Notes: a model not told the origin generated them from the letters alone. Counted from the stretch's first letter, positions 13,098-25,417 are shown. The stretch: 64,000 nucleotides of DNA from Angiostrongylus vasorum (GCA_018806985.1 JADANN010000424.1:492501-556500), one strand, 5' to 3'. Numbers and translations are program-made.

Positions 13098-13380
13098 TAA
13101 AAAGGATAAAGCTGTCGGCGTTGATCAATCGCTGAGGGATGCGCCATGCATTAGACTTCATTAAGCATCGTTGAAGGTGATCGAATGCATATATGGCCGT
13201 TAAAGTGACTTGCGGTGGTCTATCGATGGTATCGCGCCAGTGCCGCTGTCCTCCCAGACAGATCTTGTACGAACTTGCCGACCCCGGGGGATGGAAGAAT
13301 TGGTGAGCCTGGGGCGCGGGGATCGATCCCATGTGTGTGTGTGCTGCAGGACGCCTCCCCTCTGTGCTACGCGCGCCCAC
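13098..13380 (-). repeat. SINE-A
   Basis: Full length; tail AAAGGATAAAGCTGTCGGCG, head GTGCTACGCGCGCCCA. Confidence 0.85.
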
Positions 13381-13714
13381 TTACTGCTTGATATTGGCCT
13401 AAAATGGTGACACACTCTGATGTTTTCTAAGTTTGTGAGAAAAATTCTTTGCATTGGGAGTGAATTCGTTTCCATTCGACAATTTATGTCTTCATTTTCA
13501 CTTACTCTTCACCATCCTTATTTTTTGGAATGGTGAGCATAATCACTTATAACCTAGTGTTCCAGTTGTAGGTGGAAGACTTCTGAGCGACAACAAAATT
13601 AGCCAAAGTAGTTTCATCGGATAATCAACCATATTATCTGTGGCATATTGGGTTCGTTTCGACTAACATGTTGGTATAGGCACCTTCAGTCATTCTTTGC
13701 TATATAATTTTCCT

Positions 13715-13925
13715 ACTATCGCCTGTAGTCCCGTTGATCGTAGAATGACTTGAGCAGGCGCCAGTAAACTTCAGTTTCTCTCTGTCGCCTGCAAGAGTAA
13801 CGCACTGGTTCTGCTCCCTCTAGTGACCCTCGTTGAGCATCATATCTTTCATCTAGGGTTTTCGTGAAGAACTCTGACCATCGGGTTAGTTCATTTGGCA
13901 TTCCAAGGAATCTAGTCACTAACGG
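13715..13925 (-). mobile_element. RTE-type retrotransposon 3' remnant
   Basis: Nucleotide relative of the 2.7 kb fragment. The minus strand reads RWSEFFTKTLDERYDAQRGS and then loses frame before an RQRETEVYW block. Truncated and frameshifted. Confidence 0.5.
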
Positions 13926-14037
13926 CTGTTGTCCATCGGTTGCCGTTCATACGCATTACACGTCCGTCCTCCGGCCCACCTTATCCTCGACAATTTGCCT
14001 TGTAGAACAGTTTCTAATGAGTACAGTGAATCTGAAA

Positions 14038-14260
14038 TGCTGTTGGGCGCACCAAGCCTTCCATCACCATCGTCGGCGAAATGGTACCAGACTTCTGTGG
14101 GAGGATATCACTACTGACTTGGTACAGCAGTTGGTCTCAAGAAGTCATTGCATAAGTATTCAGAGGTGTATTCAATTACCTCTACGATGCAGAAAAAGTT
14201 TGAATGCATGGCTCATTTCTAGGAGATTGGTCAAGGACGAGAACTTTATCCTGTTTGTCT
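14038..14260 (+). repeat. SINE-A, degenerate
   Basis: Core and body are recognisable (CACCAAGCCTTCCATC, AAATGGTACCAGACTTCTGT, GAATGCATGGC). The head is lost. Confidence 0.5.
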
Positions 14261-14689
14261 TTTTTTCTTACCAGTTCTACAACCGATTGCGCTGACTTTC
14301 AAACGTGGTGTTATCTCATTTTGTTCGTCTCTGACTCCATTTATTAGCGCTTTGACGTGCACTGTTGGACAAAACATGTCCTTAAATGGTTTTCGTCACA
14401 ACTGCGACGGCTTATTTTGTTTGTCCAGGTAAGGCTAAGTCATCTAAAATGTGTTAATTTATTAGTGACTATTCAATATTCAGGTGTTTTTTTAAATGTT
14501 TAGTTATTTTAACCGGTCAGAGCTAACACAGTAATGTTCTGGACCGCTCATTTTAAGGATTTTCTTGAGTTGAAAGTCTGATTTTTAGTTTTTGTTCCCT
14601 CCTTTTTCGTGTTTATGGATTGTTTTCGGATTTCTTTCCTTCGTTTCCTCTATACGTAGAGAACTAACTGCACTTACGGACTTAGGGAC

Positions 14690-15383
14690 TTAGCGGGTGC
14701 TTTGCGAAGCGACCAGTTCGCCGCCGTCGGACGACGAACTGCTCGCTTCGACCTCGTCGTGGCGCTCGCCGCGTGTTTCTTCTCCAGTTGCGGTCCGAAT
14801 GCTCCCAACCTCCAGCGATCGATTTCCACCGTCCGACCACTACAAATAATCACTTGCTGCTACTTTCGCCGAATCGGTTCCGATCAGAATTCGTTGTCGA
14901 TGTCATTTTCCACACTTGGGACTCTTTTGCTCGCCACCGCCACCTTTTCGTTTGCGTTTATCCAGAAGAGATCGTTCGTGTCCAGATTGATATTCGGCCA
15001 TCTCGCCGGTTTACATATGTCTCACACAGCGTTCGATTTCAGGTCATCTCCTCTTCGTTGTTGTACGCGCTACTCATTGGTTTCTCTCTTACTAGTATCG
15101 GTACGTTCTTCAACAATTTCAAGCCCCCTACTGCTTTTTTTATAAGTTTTGGTCTACTTCTGTGCTGTGAGTTTTCGTAGCATTTTCGGCTTACGAAATA
15201 CATCCAATTCTAGGACTTACCCTTACCCTTACGTCAAAACCGTCTGTTTTATCCTGTCATTGACGGCCGCGAATCGTGCTCGGATACAATATTGGTATCC
15301 CCTTCAGTGCGTACATTGTGCTTTATTGTAATCATTTCCATATTTTCCTTCGCATCTTTGAATCGTATCAGTGTTCTTTGCAG
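14690..15383 (+). promoter_or_regulatory. Probable promoter / 5'UTR region of sur-6
   Basis: A stretch clearly richer in GC than its surroundings (strongest at about 14,695-14,900, many CG dinucleotides) lies directly upstream of the first sur-6 coding exon. It ends at a strong acceptor (TTCTTTGCAG, last base 15,383) four bases before the start ATG. That acceptor could join a non-coding 5' exon in cis or take a spliced leader in trans; the sequence alone cannot decide. An open frame crosses the region but has no recognisable product. Confidence 0.45.
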
Positions 15384-15386
15384 AGC

Positions 15387-18300
15387 ATGGTAATGGAGGT
15401 GGATGAGCCAGCGAGTACCTCAATGGATACCTCAGAACCCTTGGAGCCTTCCATAGAATGGCGGTTCAGCCAAGTAAAAGGGAATATCGAAGGAGATGAC
15501 ACTCATACCGAAGGTGACGACTTCTTTTCGCATTTTTTGCTTCCGCTTTCTGTACTAAGTTGACATTCTTCATGTTTTTTCGTTTCGGAGTCACCTTTCT
15601 TTGTGCTTTCTTGCATTGCAATGGTGATATTTCTTTAGCCGATGTGATATCGTGTGTCGAGTTTTCGCACGATGGCGAATATCTGGCTACTGGCGACAAG
15701 GGCGGTCGTGTTGTTATATTTCAACGAGATCAGAGCGTTAGTCCTTACTTTAAATTGTTTTTTTTTAATTCTTACCCTACGCATCACTTTGTTCCTAGTT
15801 TCCAGTTTATCTCAGGCTGACAGAATATGACGCATATAGTTCTCAAGGGCGCGTGTAGCGCAATGGTCGGAGGCGCCCTGCAATACACACGGGATCGATC
15901 TCGCGCCTGTGGCTGACCAAGCCTTCCATCCCTCTGGGGTCGGCAATTTGGTACCAGACTTGTCTGTGAGAATAGCAGCACTGGCTCGATACATCGGTAG
16001 GCCACCGCGACTCATTGTAAATGTAAAGGCCAGATATGCATTCAGTCACCTCCAAGCGATCATTGATGACGTCGAAGGCATGGCGCATCCCTCAGAGATA
16101 GATCAATGCCGAGAGCTTTATCCTTTTATAGTTCCCTAAGTTCTTGGTTATTCATTGTATTTTTTATATAGTTATTCGAGATCATCGGTATTAAAAGTGT
16201 TTTAGCGTTGCCAACATTTCATTGAACTTCAGCTTAAGCGGTGTAAATCCTGTGAAAGAAAAACTGTGCGGACTTTTTTGGTCCTCCTACAGATTTTCTT
16301 TGGTCCATTCGTAACCCTAGATAAGACGAGCATTTTAGTCGAAGTTCAGCGAAATGAGTTTTCCACTTTTGATCTTTTGTTATTATGTTATGATGTTATG
16401 CAATTTTACCACCTGAAGAACAGATTCTGCTTATCACCGTGGTATAGGCTCATTCAGCAGCTATTACTTTTGTAAAAATACCTTACTTTGACTTTTTACT
16501 TGGTTTTTATATTACTTTACTTACTTTTTCTTTAAAAATACTTTACCTTATTAGTAAAATTATTACTTCTGTTTTCAAATGAGCTCATATCGCTTACAGT
16601 TAGGGTTAGACATGAATGTATAACATTGTCGGTGATAGCACTTCCCCTCAGTCTCCCTCTCCGACGCCTTATGTTTTTTATTCAATGGTTATGTCTAAAC
16701 AAATACCTGGAATTCCTGACATGTGAAGCAGGCGATTGTAAGCGAACCGTTTCCTTGCCTAACTAATACTTCACATTCCATAGATTATCACTGTTATTGA
16801 TCGGTTGTTATCGATTCGTGTTTATTGCAGAAGCTATTGAGAATATTTGCAGGGAAAATATGTGAATGGAGCACGATCGCGAGAGTACAACGTGTATTCG
16901 ACCTTTCAGTCTCACGAACCAGAATTCGATTACTTGAAATCGCTTGAGATCGAAGAGAAGATTAACCAAATCAAGTGGTTGAAGAAAAAAGAACGCGGCG
17001 AATTTCGTGCTTTCCACAAATGGTGCGTCACTGTTTGCGTTCTTGTCTGTTATGCTGCTCTTTTTTCTTTTTTCTTTTTGAAGTGCTAAGTTGAATTATC
17101 CTCCCAACGGTTTACTGTCTCTTCGTGGCTGGTAGCTGTTTCAGGCTGTCGGGCTGGGATGTACAGCGGGGTATTCATACCCCAACAGGGTCTCCCAACC
17201 TGAAGAAGAGTCCGGCGTTTCTATCAGGAAAGCCGTCTAAGAGTAAACCAATACCAGGGAATCCACCACCATCCTGGCATCAAACTAGTCGCATCAAACT
17301 GGCAAATCTCTCTCTGATCCATAAGAGCGGCGACTGCTCATGGTGGTGACGATTGGAGCAGACTTTGGATATGCTGACCTTGGGACCCCAAGGAACCACA
17401 ATGGCTAACCAGCAGAACTCCGATAAAATAGAAATTATTCTGGGGTCTGCACAACCAGTGAAGGCGGGCCATCCAAGTATCCATTTAAGTAAGTAAGTTG
17501 AAGAATAGTCAGATTTCATGTATATTTTAGACAAAACTGTAAAATTGTGGAAGATCAGCGAACGAGAGAAGAAAGTGGCCGATGATTCTTGGAATATTCG
17601 ACATGGACAGTTTGTTGGTGTGCTTCAAATCCCTACCATTGTGCCTATGGAGTTAATTGTGGAGGCGAGTCCACGAAGAGTTTACGGAAATGCTCATACT
17701 TATCATGTTAATAGCATATCTGTCAATTCTGACCAGGTTAGTAGATTTTTTTTGTAAGCAACAAAAGCTGTCTACAAATAGACCTTTGTGGCTTTAAATT
17801 TCCTGCGAAACGGTTACCAAACTAAAAAACTTGGGGTTTCGATCTATCACATTCAATTCATGAAAGTCTGTATGTTTTAGGGAAACATTTCTGTCTGCCG
17901 ATGATTTGCGGATCAATTTGTGGCATCATGAGATCACGAATGAGTCTTTCAATATTGTTGATATCAAGCCAACAAACATGGAAGAGTTGACAGAAGTTAT
18001 CACGGCAGCTGAATTCCATCCTAGTCAATGCAATTGGTGACTATTTAGCCTTCATTTATTCTACATAGTATCAGTTTCCAGTTGCTTTTTTAAAGTCCCT
18101 TTCTGTAAATTTTTTTCCAGAAAGTTTTACATGAGATAATGTTACAGGTTCGTTTACTCCTCAAGTAAAGGTTCTATACGTCTGTGTGATATGAGGGATC
18201 GTGCCCTTTGTGATAACCACGCTAAAATATTTGAAGAGGTTGAGGATCCAAGTTCCCGTTCTTTCTTTTCGGAGATTATCGCTAGCGTAAGCGATATAAA

Positions 18301-19779
18301 GTTTTCGCATAACGGTCGTTATCTACTCACAAGGGATTATCTGACTATTAAGGTATGCGTTTTCATGTTGCTATCTCCTACTTGAAAATGACCATCCTCT
18401 GCTTAAATTGTTTGGAATAACATTTGGGCATTATTGTTATGTACATATACTTACTTTACTTGGCTACTTGGATGGCCCGTCTTCACTGATTGTGCGGATC
18501 CCAGCATAATTTCTATTTTCATGGAGTTTTCCTGGTTTAGCCACTGTGGTTCCTTGGAGTCCCGAGATCAGCCTGGCCAAAATCTGCTCCAGGTTGTCCC
18601 TGCACAGGCATTCCCCGCTCTTGTGGATCAAAGGGAGATACCGCGCGACTAGTTTGGTGTCAGGATGGTGGTGGATCCTGGTATTGGTTTACTCTTGGCT
18701 GCCCTTCCTGATGGAAACGCCGGACTTCTCAGCTTGGGAGACCCTGCCAGAGGGATGAGTCCACCGGCTGTACATCACAGTTCGACACCCAGGAACACCA
18801 TCCAACCTCGTCGATGAAGCGGTAAACCATTGGGAGGTAGGTAAGTACACGGTTTCATTAAAACATGTCCATTGTTTTTTTTAAGTATTTAGCTAATTCT
18901 GTCTTTTTGTTCTTGTAAATTGTTCTTGTTATGGAATCCACTTCGTTTATTTTTGTTAAGGTTTAGTGAATTTGAGATCTTTTCTATACTACTTCTAGAA
19001 TAATGTAATATATTTAGTTCTACATGGTGTTACTTACATAGTGGCCTTTAAAGCGGGATGATGACTTCCCGTTTCGAAGAAGTAGTTTTGATTTGCTTTC
19101 ACACCAAGCAATGACGACTGTCGTAAAATACAACGCTCTTTCTAAACGAAGCCTTGAATGTAAACAAAGAAAAGCACATGGCTTTGTTACACTGACTAAC
19201 CTTCATGGCGTCGCCATGTGAAGTGGTTGGGAATATGGCCGATTCGAATTCAACGAACGAGTAAGACATTTATTAAAGCAAACAGCTCAATAAAAGGACT
19301 GTGATCCATCTAATGATCTTGTGAAAAGTCCTGTTATCACTTTACTGAACGTCGTAGATGTTTAGATATTCCAAAACCGTGTTTTCCCTACATCTCAGTA
19401 CGTCTGACTATTCCATATTGAGGGCCCACGAAAGTCAACGAGGGTTTACTTTTTGTTGAGGTGCACGGCCGTGCATGGTCACAAGTGCTGTCCAGCTATA
19501 ACAATTAATTATTTAAACTGTGTGTAAATGCTGCATCCTTCGGAAGACATTTTTTTCTATCAGAATGCTTTGTGAACTTCATGCAATTTCGTCAACACAT
19601 TCTCGACGATATGACGCAAGCCTGTACTGAACTTTTTAATTCGAATAAAAACCATCGAAATTTTTAGGTCATTATCCAAGTGAAATCTAAACAACTTATA
19701 TGAACGTGTCTTACAGAATGTATATGTTCATCTACATATGTGTATATATGCATATACACATGCGTATGCATGCATGTAC

Positions 19780-19837
<58 letters not shown>

Positions 19838-21346
19838 GATAAATCATAAAGCTCTCGCAGTTGGCCAATCCATGAGGGATGTGCCATGCTTTCGACTTCA
19901 TTAAGAACCGTTGGAGTTGAGTGAATGCATATCTGGCCTTTATAGTGACTCGCGTTGGCTTTCCGATGTATCGAGTCAGTGCTGCTATGCTCCTAGACGA
20001 GTCTGGGATCTCCGCGCCACGGACTCACCAACTCCTCCATCCCTCTGTGGTCGGCAACTTGGTACCAGACTTATCTGGGAGGATAACGGCAGATATTGTC
20101 GGCCGTAGGACCATAGCAAGCAAATTGCACATTTAGCAACTCATTGGTGTCAAGAATTAACAGTAACAAGTCTCTTAGAACTCTTTTAACGTAGATGTTC
20201 TGCAAGAAACTGCCCATTCAGGTTTTTTCCTTCAGTTCCATAATAATGCTTGCTGTACGTGTTGTAATAAGAACCAGTTTTTATTCTGTTTTCTGAAGCT
20301 GTTAGTCTATGATTTTCAGGTTTGGGATCTCAATATGGAAAGTCGACCTATTGAGAGTTATGCCGTCCATGATTATCTTCGAACAAAACTGTGTGCCCTC
20401 TATGAGAATGACTTTATTTTCGACAAATTCGAATGCGGATGGAGTGGTGACGACCAGTATGTTTTTTAGCCATTTCGAAACATCTCATGAAAGTTTTTCT
20501 GGATATGTAAATTTTCCTTGGTTTTAGTTCTAATAATCACAGTAGCATTTGTTCCATACGTTTCGTTGTGTTGTGTTCGTAGGCTTAAATATTTAAGGTG
20601 GTTAGCATAATATATCACTCCAACACTTTTGAAAACAGCGGTACTTTTCTGTGGACATATGCCTGATCCTTGAAAGTTTGAATACATTTCTTGTTCACTA
20701 GTTTGAAACATTTGTGTTCAGAATGTTGGTCAATATTTATAGGTTATATAGGTATGTAGCTCTATAGGTTAATAACAGTGCTGAAAGGCGAAATGAAGGA
20801 CTCGCATGGTGTGGTGGTGAACGCGTTAGTCCCCGGAAAGGGTAGTAGCGTGTTCGGTCTCCATCAGAGATACTAGCGGTCCGGAGTTTTGCAAATATCT
20901 CAGCATCACTGTGGTTTCATCTTCAGATTCAAAATTTTTCTGGACAGTGGAGAGATTTATCCCCTTTTTTCTAGGCAGTTGTTGACCGGGTCATATCACA
21001 ATCTGTTTCGCACCTATGCCCGAGGTTCAGCGGATGCGAAGATGTGGGAAGCACGACCACAAGAACCCCATTCATTACTGCGAACGCGAAAGATTTGCCC
21101 TGGTACGAGCGCACGAGCTCAAAGAGCTCGTCGTGCTGTGGGAGATGTACGTTTTGTTATTTGAGGTGTATGACAGCTGTAATTGTAGCAGCTGCAACTG
21201 TGTCTACTTTATAGGTTGGCGATGAAGATTTGGCTGCCGATACTTTAGATTTCAATCGGAAAATTCTTCATGTTGCATGGCACCCGAAGGAGAACATCAT
21301 AGCGCTTGCTGCCACTAATAATCTTTATATTTTTTCGGATAAGTAG
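15387..21346 (+). CDS. sur-6: PP2A B55-family regulatory subunit (SUR-6 orthologue), 9 coding exons
   Basis: Regulatory B55 subunit of protein phosphatase 2A, a seven-bladed WD40 propeller that directs the catalytic core to substrates; in C. elegans it acts in Ras signalling and early embryonic division. Exons: 15,387-15,513; 15,639-15,736; 16,853-17,022; 17,531-17,736; 17,881-18,036; 18,148-18,352; 20,320-20,456; 20,975-21,146; 21,215-21,346 (TAG). Phases agree throughout except for one extra base in exon 3 and one at exon 5. The product is about 466 residues, the usual B55 size. Family hallmarks are visible: WRFSQVKG near the start, [90 protein letters not shown] and the C-terminal [20 protein letters not shown]. 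The start is the first ATG after a TTTGCAG acceptor; a second in-frame ATG lies two codons on. Introns carry SINE-A and family D insertions. Confidence 0.95.
15848..16132 (+). repeat. SINE-A (reference copy, sur-6 intron 2)
   Basis: Full-length example of the commonest repeat. It has a tRNA-like head with pol III boxes (A box GTGTAGCGCAATGGTCGG, B box GGGATCGATC), a core (AAGCCTTCCATCCC, GGTCGGCAATTTGGTACCAG, CTTGTCTG), a body (GATACATCGGTAGGCCACCG) and a 3' end GAGAGCTTTATCCTTTTA. Other copies show the tail is a run of TTTATCC units. Non-autonomous and non-coding; ORFs inside it are spurious. Confidence 0.85.
17097..17500 (+). repeat. Family D (sur-6 intron 3)
   Basis: Full length; TCTTCGTGGCTGGTAGCTGT, GAGTAAACCAATACCAGGGA, GGGGTCTGCACAACCAGTGA. 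It fills most of the intron. Confidence 0.75.
18460..18845 (-). repeat. Family D (sur-6 intron 6)
   Basis: Full length reverse complement: TGGATGGCCCGTCTTCACTG, GGTTCCTTGGAGTCCCGAGA, AACCATTGGGAGGTAGG. Confidence 0.75.
19780..19834. repeat. (TA)n microsatellite
   Basis: About 50 bases of TA, directly followed by the tail of a SINE-A copy, in sur-6 intron 6. Confidence 0.95.
19836..20100. repeat. SINE-A, composite/inverted (sur-6 intron 6)
   Basis: The left part is a minus-strand 3' half (tail, body, GAGTCAGTGCTGCTATGCTC). At about 20,030 it switches to a plus-strand core (TCCATCCCTCTGTGGTCGG, CTTGGTACCAGACTTATCTG). It abuts a (TA)n tract on the left. Confidence 0.65.
20790..20935 (+). repeat. 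Family C, partial (sur-6 intron 7)
   Basis: CATGGTGTGGTGGTGAACGC to CAAATATCTCAGCATCACTG; the 5' part is lost. Confidence 0.65.
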
Positions 21347-21471
21347 TGGATTGTTACTAGGTATGTCTACCTATAGCTCTGAGGCTTTGCGTACAGAAAC
21401 TATGTAGATGCAGCAATGCATTCAATGCATTAAATTAGCGGATTAAACGAAGCATTTCACCTTATCTTATG

Positions 21472-21477
21472 AATAAA
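21472..21477 (+). terminator. Poly(A) signal AATAAA of sur-6
   Basis: Canonical AATAAA 126 bases after the sur-6 stop codon, just before a minus-strand SINE-A copy. It gives a short 3'UTR of roughly 140 bases. Confidence 0.65.
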
Positions 21478-21481
21478 AAAA

Positions 21482-21755
21482 GAAGGATAAAGCTCCCGGT
21501 GTTGATCAATTCCTGAGGGATGCGCCGTGCATTCGACTTCACTAGGCATCATTTGGGGGTGATTGAATGCATTTCTGGCCATTACAATGACTCGCCGTGG
21601 CTATCGATGTATCGAGCCAGTGCTCCCGTCCTCTAAGACAAGTCTGGTACTAATTTGCCATCCGCGGAGGAATGGAAGGGTTGGTGGGCCAGGGGCGTAA
21701 GGATCGATCCTATGTGTGTTGCAGCACGGCTCAGACCACTGCGCCACGCGCGTCC
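21482..21755 (-). repeat. SINE-A just after the sur-6 poly(A) signal
   Basis: Full length; tail AGGATAAAGCTCCCGGTG, head CTGCGCCACGCGCGTCC. Confidence 0.85.
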
Positions 21756-22772
21756 TGCCTAATACAACAATTTCTTTAACCGTTTTGGATAACTTACATA
21801 TATTCATGTTATGGTCTAGGTATATTTTGGTGTATATTTTGACCCTACGTCTTTAATGTCCTTTACGTAGTTCAAAAATTTGTTTCTCTGTCTTGTATTT
21901 CTAGTAAATGCAGTAACTTCCGACTGGGCTAAGTTTTTTTTTCTTTTTGTTCAAAACCGACTTTCGTTTAACCTCGGAATAACAATATGTATTCCTTCAT
22001 TGGTAAGTTTGCACGGGGTTGATAAGTAATCTTTATTATCAGTTGACGCTTTCAACGTCTTCATCTTTCTCTAGTGTTTACTTATACTCTTTTTTTTTTT
22101 TTGAAACTTTGCGTTAAAAAACAAATGAACTACCGGCGACACGTTTTGTGGTGAATTGACTGGTTTTCAGTTCGATTGCTTGTGGTGTGAAGAGTAAAGC
22201 TGTCTGATACACTCAGAACGCTGTTGAGATAGCCGTGGCTCTTTCTTCACACTACCCATTATTGTTATGTTGTGTTCGACGTTGAGATATTGTGTCATTC
22301 TCTTATGTTTGCCTATCATTTTCTAGCCGTACTGACGAGTATCTCTTGCTACAGGGGATAGAGATCATACGTTACACTAACTCGCTTTTTTTTTTACTCG
22401 AGTACATCTGTTTTTCCTCGTGAGGACCATTTTTCCTTGAACGAATAACGATTTAGATGAACCTAGTTGAGCACTTATCACGTCTTTTTTGGAGAATATT
22501 AGAAATAACTGTGATCGTGAAATGAAGGCGTTGTGACCTAGTTATTTGTGGATCGTTGCTTCTTGGAAAGTTGTTCAGATTGGTATCCTTATTTTGCTAC
22601 ATTAACTTCTGATATTTCTCGTTTCATGTGTAGATGTCATCGCTTGTTTTTGTATGTTCGTTGTCGCAACTTGCATGTGTTCCGGTGCTGCACCGGGTAG
22701 CCACACACATACATAAAGGCGGGGCGGCAGTCTTACTATTATCATTATTATTAGTATTAACATTATTATTAC

Positions 22773-22844
<72 letters not shown>

Positions 22845-24611
22845 TCCATGATCATACGTTACTGTGCGCATGTGTTTGAGCGTGGTTGTACTAACTCATC
22901 CAGTCAGTGGTTGGTCGTCCAGTTGGTGGAGGTTGACTGACTTTGACTGACGTTCACTAACTTTTTTCGTCTCCATAGCTCGCCATCACTAGTTAGTACC
23001 ATAGGGAACCAAATGATGTGGGTCCAGATTAGAATGTTGCTGTAATCTTTATGAAAGCTGATAATAGAGACTTTTTTGGTGGCCAAGGAAATCGATCAAC
23101 TCACGAATTTTTCAGGGCAAATGAAGAGAGCATATCTAAAGCAAGACCGATGACATCTACAGCACATCCGATTACGTGGTAGAAGTCAGTATTAGTACCC
23201 AGAATGTGCTGCTAAATGACAATAAGTTTCCATTTGCTGAAAGTGCGTTAGATGTTCTCGTCCACACATCACCCACCGGTCTGCTATATGTTTAGTGGCA
23301 GTGTGCTTTGGACCTACTATCCTTACGGGAATTCAGGACGACCAGGAATAGGAATGGCTTTTCTTTTTTGGTGACAGTTTAATTTCGCCCCATTATCCCC
23401 TACTCCTATGTATCTTGTATGAGGAAAATATAGCTCGTAATGTGGTGTGGCCACCTATCGCCTATCTAATTTCTCTTTACTGGTTCTGTATTCACAATGG
23501 TTTTATGTGTGCACATTTAACTCACAATCACTGAGAATTTGTCCAGCGTTATTTTCTTTTCTTCTAGGAATAATATATCCTTGCGGTTGTTCGTCATTTA
23601 GTTCATGAAATAAATAGCTAAAAGAGTAATGTAAGTACAACGATAAATCCTAAATGAAGTAAGTTGTTATACAGTTGCACGACTATAAGATAACTATGAC
23701 ACGAACTGGAGTTACAGCGCTATGCTCACAAAATCTTAAAGAGCCGAAAAATTGTGAGACCCAAGCAGAAATTGATGATGAGCAGAATGGGAGTGCCGTA
23801 GTTGCGTACTGAGCGGTGAATAAAGCTCTTAACGTCATAGCACACCATTGAAGCTGAAACAGGGACAGGCTGATGAACACCGTTACGGAATTTGGATCTA
23901 TCTATGAAATCAGTGCTATCGTTTCTGACCTGTTACATACTCTTGTTTCCCGTCGTTCAGTGATGCTAACGTATTTCTTAGAAATTAAAGCGGCTTTTGT
24001 AAAATACTCGGACCGCTTTACAATGTCATTACCAGTACTTATAGACGCAGTACAAACTGCATGTTTCGGTGACACCAATAAATGTTATACAATCGCTATT
24101 CACAACTACACGCTGCGAAACAAGGCCGTTTACAGTCAGGAACAGGATGCTTGCAAAGGCTATTCCTCGTTCTCTCTCTTCTACCTGGGTCATTGAATGC
24201 ACTGATTTCTTTCAGTTCTCCTCAGTGAAGAGTGGGAATCTCGGGAACTCGTGCGTATGAGCTCAAATTCTTTAGATCATCACGAAAACTAACGTAAGGT
24301 TCCGGATTTCCACGACGCGGACACATCTAGGAACATGCATATTAACTGCTGGAAAAAGAACATCGTGAGTGTGAAAGTTGATTTTAGTGGTCGTTGCTTA
24401 GCAGAGTCGACGAAAAGGAGACTAGCGTACGAATTTCCGAACCATCCAAAGTACTAGGGTGAAGATCTTGTAGGTTTTCGAGCCTTCACTTTTATTACTT
24501 AAAATAGTTTGGATCCGACTTTTATTAATGATTGAGTATGGGATTGAACTAGAAGTAACTCATCTATCGTCCTAATTCACTGATTCGGACTGCGAAGAAA
24601 AAAACACTTGA
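21756..24611. other. Intergenic region after sur-6
   Basis: AT-rich, with the (TTA)n tract at 22.7-22.84 kb. A plus-strand frame at 23,873-24,196 contains LTYFLEIKAAFVKYSDRF, faintly like a reverse transcriptase FLDIKKAFD block, so it may be a dead retrotransposon. Nothing else is supported. Confidence 0.4.
22734..22843. repeat. (TTA)n microsatellite
   Basis: Imperfect TTA/ATT repeats becoming a perfect run of over 20 units from about 22,775. ORFs of poly-Ile or poly-Leu across it are artefacts. Confidence 0.95.
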
Positions 24612-25003
24612 CACTTGACACTTGAATGGCCCGTCCTCACTAGTTGTGCGGGTCCTAGCATAATCTCCACTTTTTCGGATATTTGCTGGTTAAACCATCG
24701 TGGTTCCCTAGAATCCTGATGTCAGCTTGGCCAAAAGTCTGCTCTAGGTCTTCACCACCACAGGCAGTCGCAGCCCTTGTGGATTAGTGGGGAGATTTGC
24801 CACCATGCGAGTTTGATACCAGGACGATGGTGGATCATGGTATTGGTTTACTCTTAGCTAGGCCTCCTAATGGAAACGGCGGACTCTTCTCAGCTTGGAA
24901 TACCCTGCCAAGGGATGATTCCCCCGCTTGTACATCGCAGTCCGACACTCAGGAACACCTCCCAGCCACAATGAGGCGGTAGACCGTTGGGAGGAAGAAA
25001 AAA
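24612..25003 (-). repeat. Family D
   Basis: Full length reverse complement: TTGAATGGCCCGTCCTCACT, ATGATGGTATTGGTTTACTC-type block, GGTAGACCGTTGGGAGGAAG. Preceded by three CACTTGA units. Confidence 0.75.
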
Positions 25004-25351
25004 CAATGCTCGGAAATTCATACATCTGAGTGGCGCTGCGGAAATGAACACCCCAAAATTTGGCAATGCTAAAAGAATGGCAACCTGTTCCATGATTCGA
25101 ATTCTTTGCATGTTCACTTCGTCTAAAACAAAGCATTAGTCTTAGAGTAACTTGAACAGAGCGATGGTTCCTTGTTTCGAGTGTTAGTCATATCGCTGTA
25201 CCCACAGCATATATAAATCATCTACGAATTTTTGAAAAAGTTCATTATACATTGTCCTCTTGTTACCGTATAGTAGGATTTCTGGGTGTTTCTTTTTTGG
25301 AGTCTCAGAGCGCAAACACAGCAGAATACATTTAGCACGGGTAACGGAGAT

Positions 25352-25417
25352 AGGATGTACTTTGTGGAGTTAAGGTTTATTTTGAGGATGTACTTTGTGG
25401 AGTTAAGGTTTATTTTG
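25352..25417. repeat. Perfect 33-base tandem duplication
   Basis: Two identical adjacent copies of a unit that starts AGGATGTACTTTGTGGAG and ends TTTATTTTG. Confidence 0.95.

Larger units (their letters stand above)
8250..14690. other. Intergenic region upstream of sur-6
   Basis: Holds the SINE-A, SINE-B, family D and RTE fragments listed separately. Between them (9,360-10,000; 10,330-11,620; 11,850-13,095; 13,390-13,710; 14,260-14,690) the DNA is AT-rich with T-runs and no supported gene. An ORF pair around 10,400-10,745 is open on both strands but unrecognised. Confidence 0.5.

Noticed and set aside
14702..15145. 147-codon ORF just upstream of sur-6
   Set aside because: It starts at a non-ATG codon, lies in the GC-rich promoter/5'UTR stretch, overlaps another equally long frame and has no recognisable protein features.
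15387..21346. sur-6 as a processed or decayed pseudogene
   Set aside because: It has introns, intact splice sites, full length and a poly(A) signal. Two single-base gains are better explained as assembly errors.
22602..22879. ORFs with long poly-Ile or poly-Leu
   Set aside because: They are translations of the (TTA)n microsatellite.
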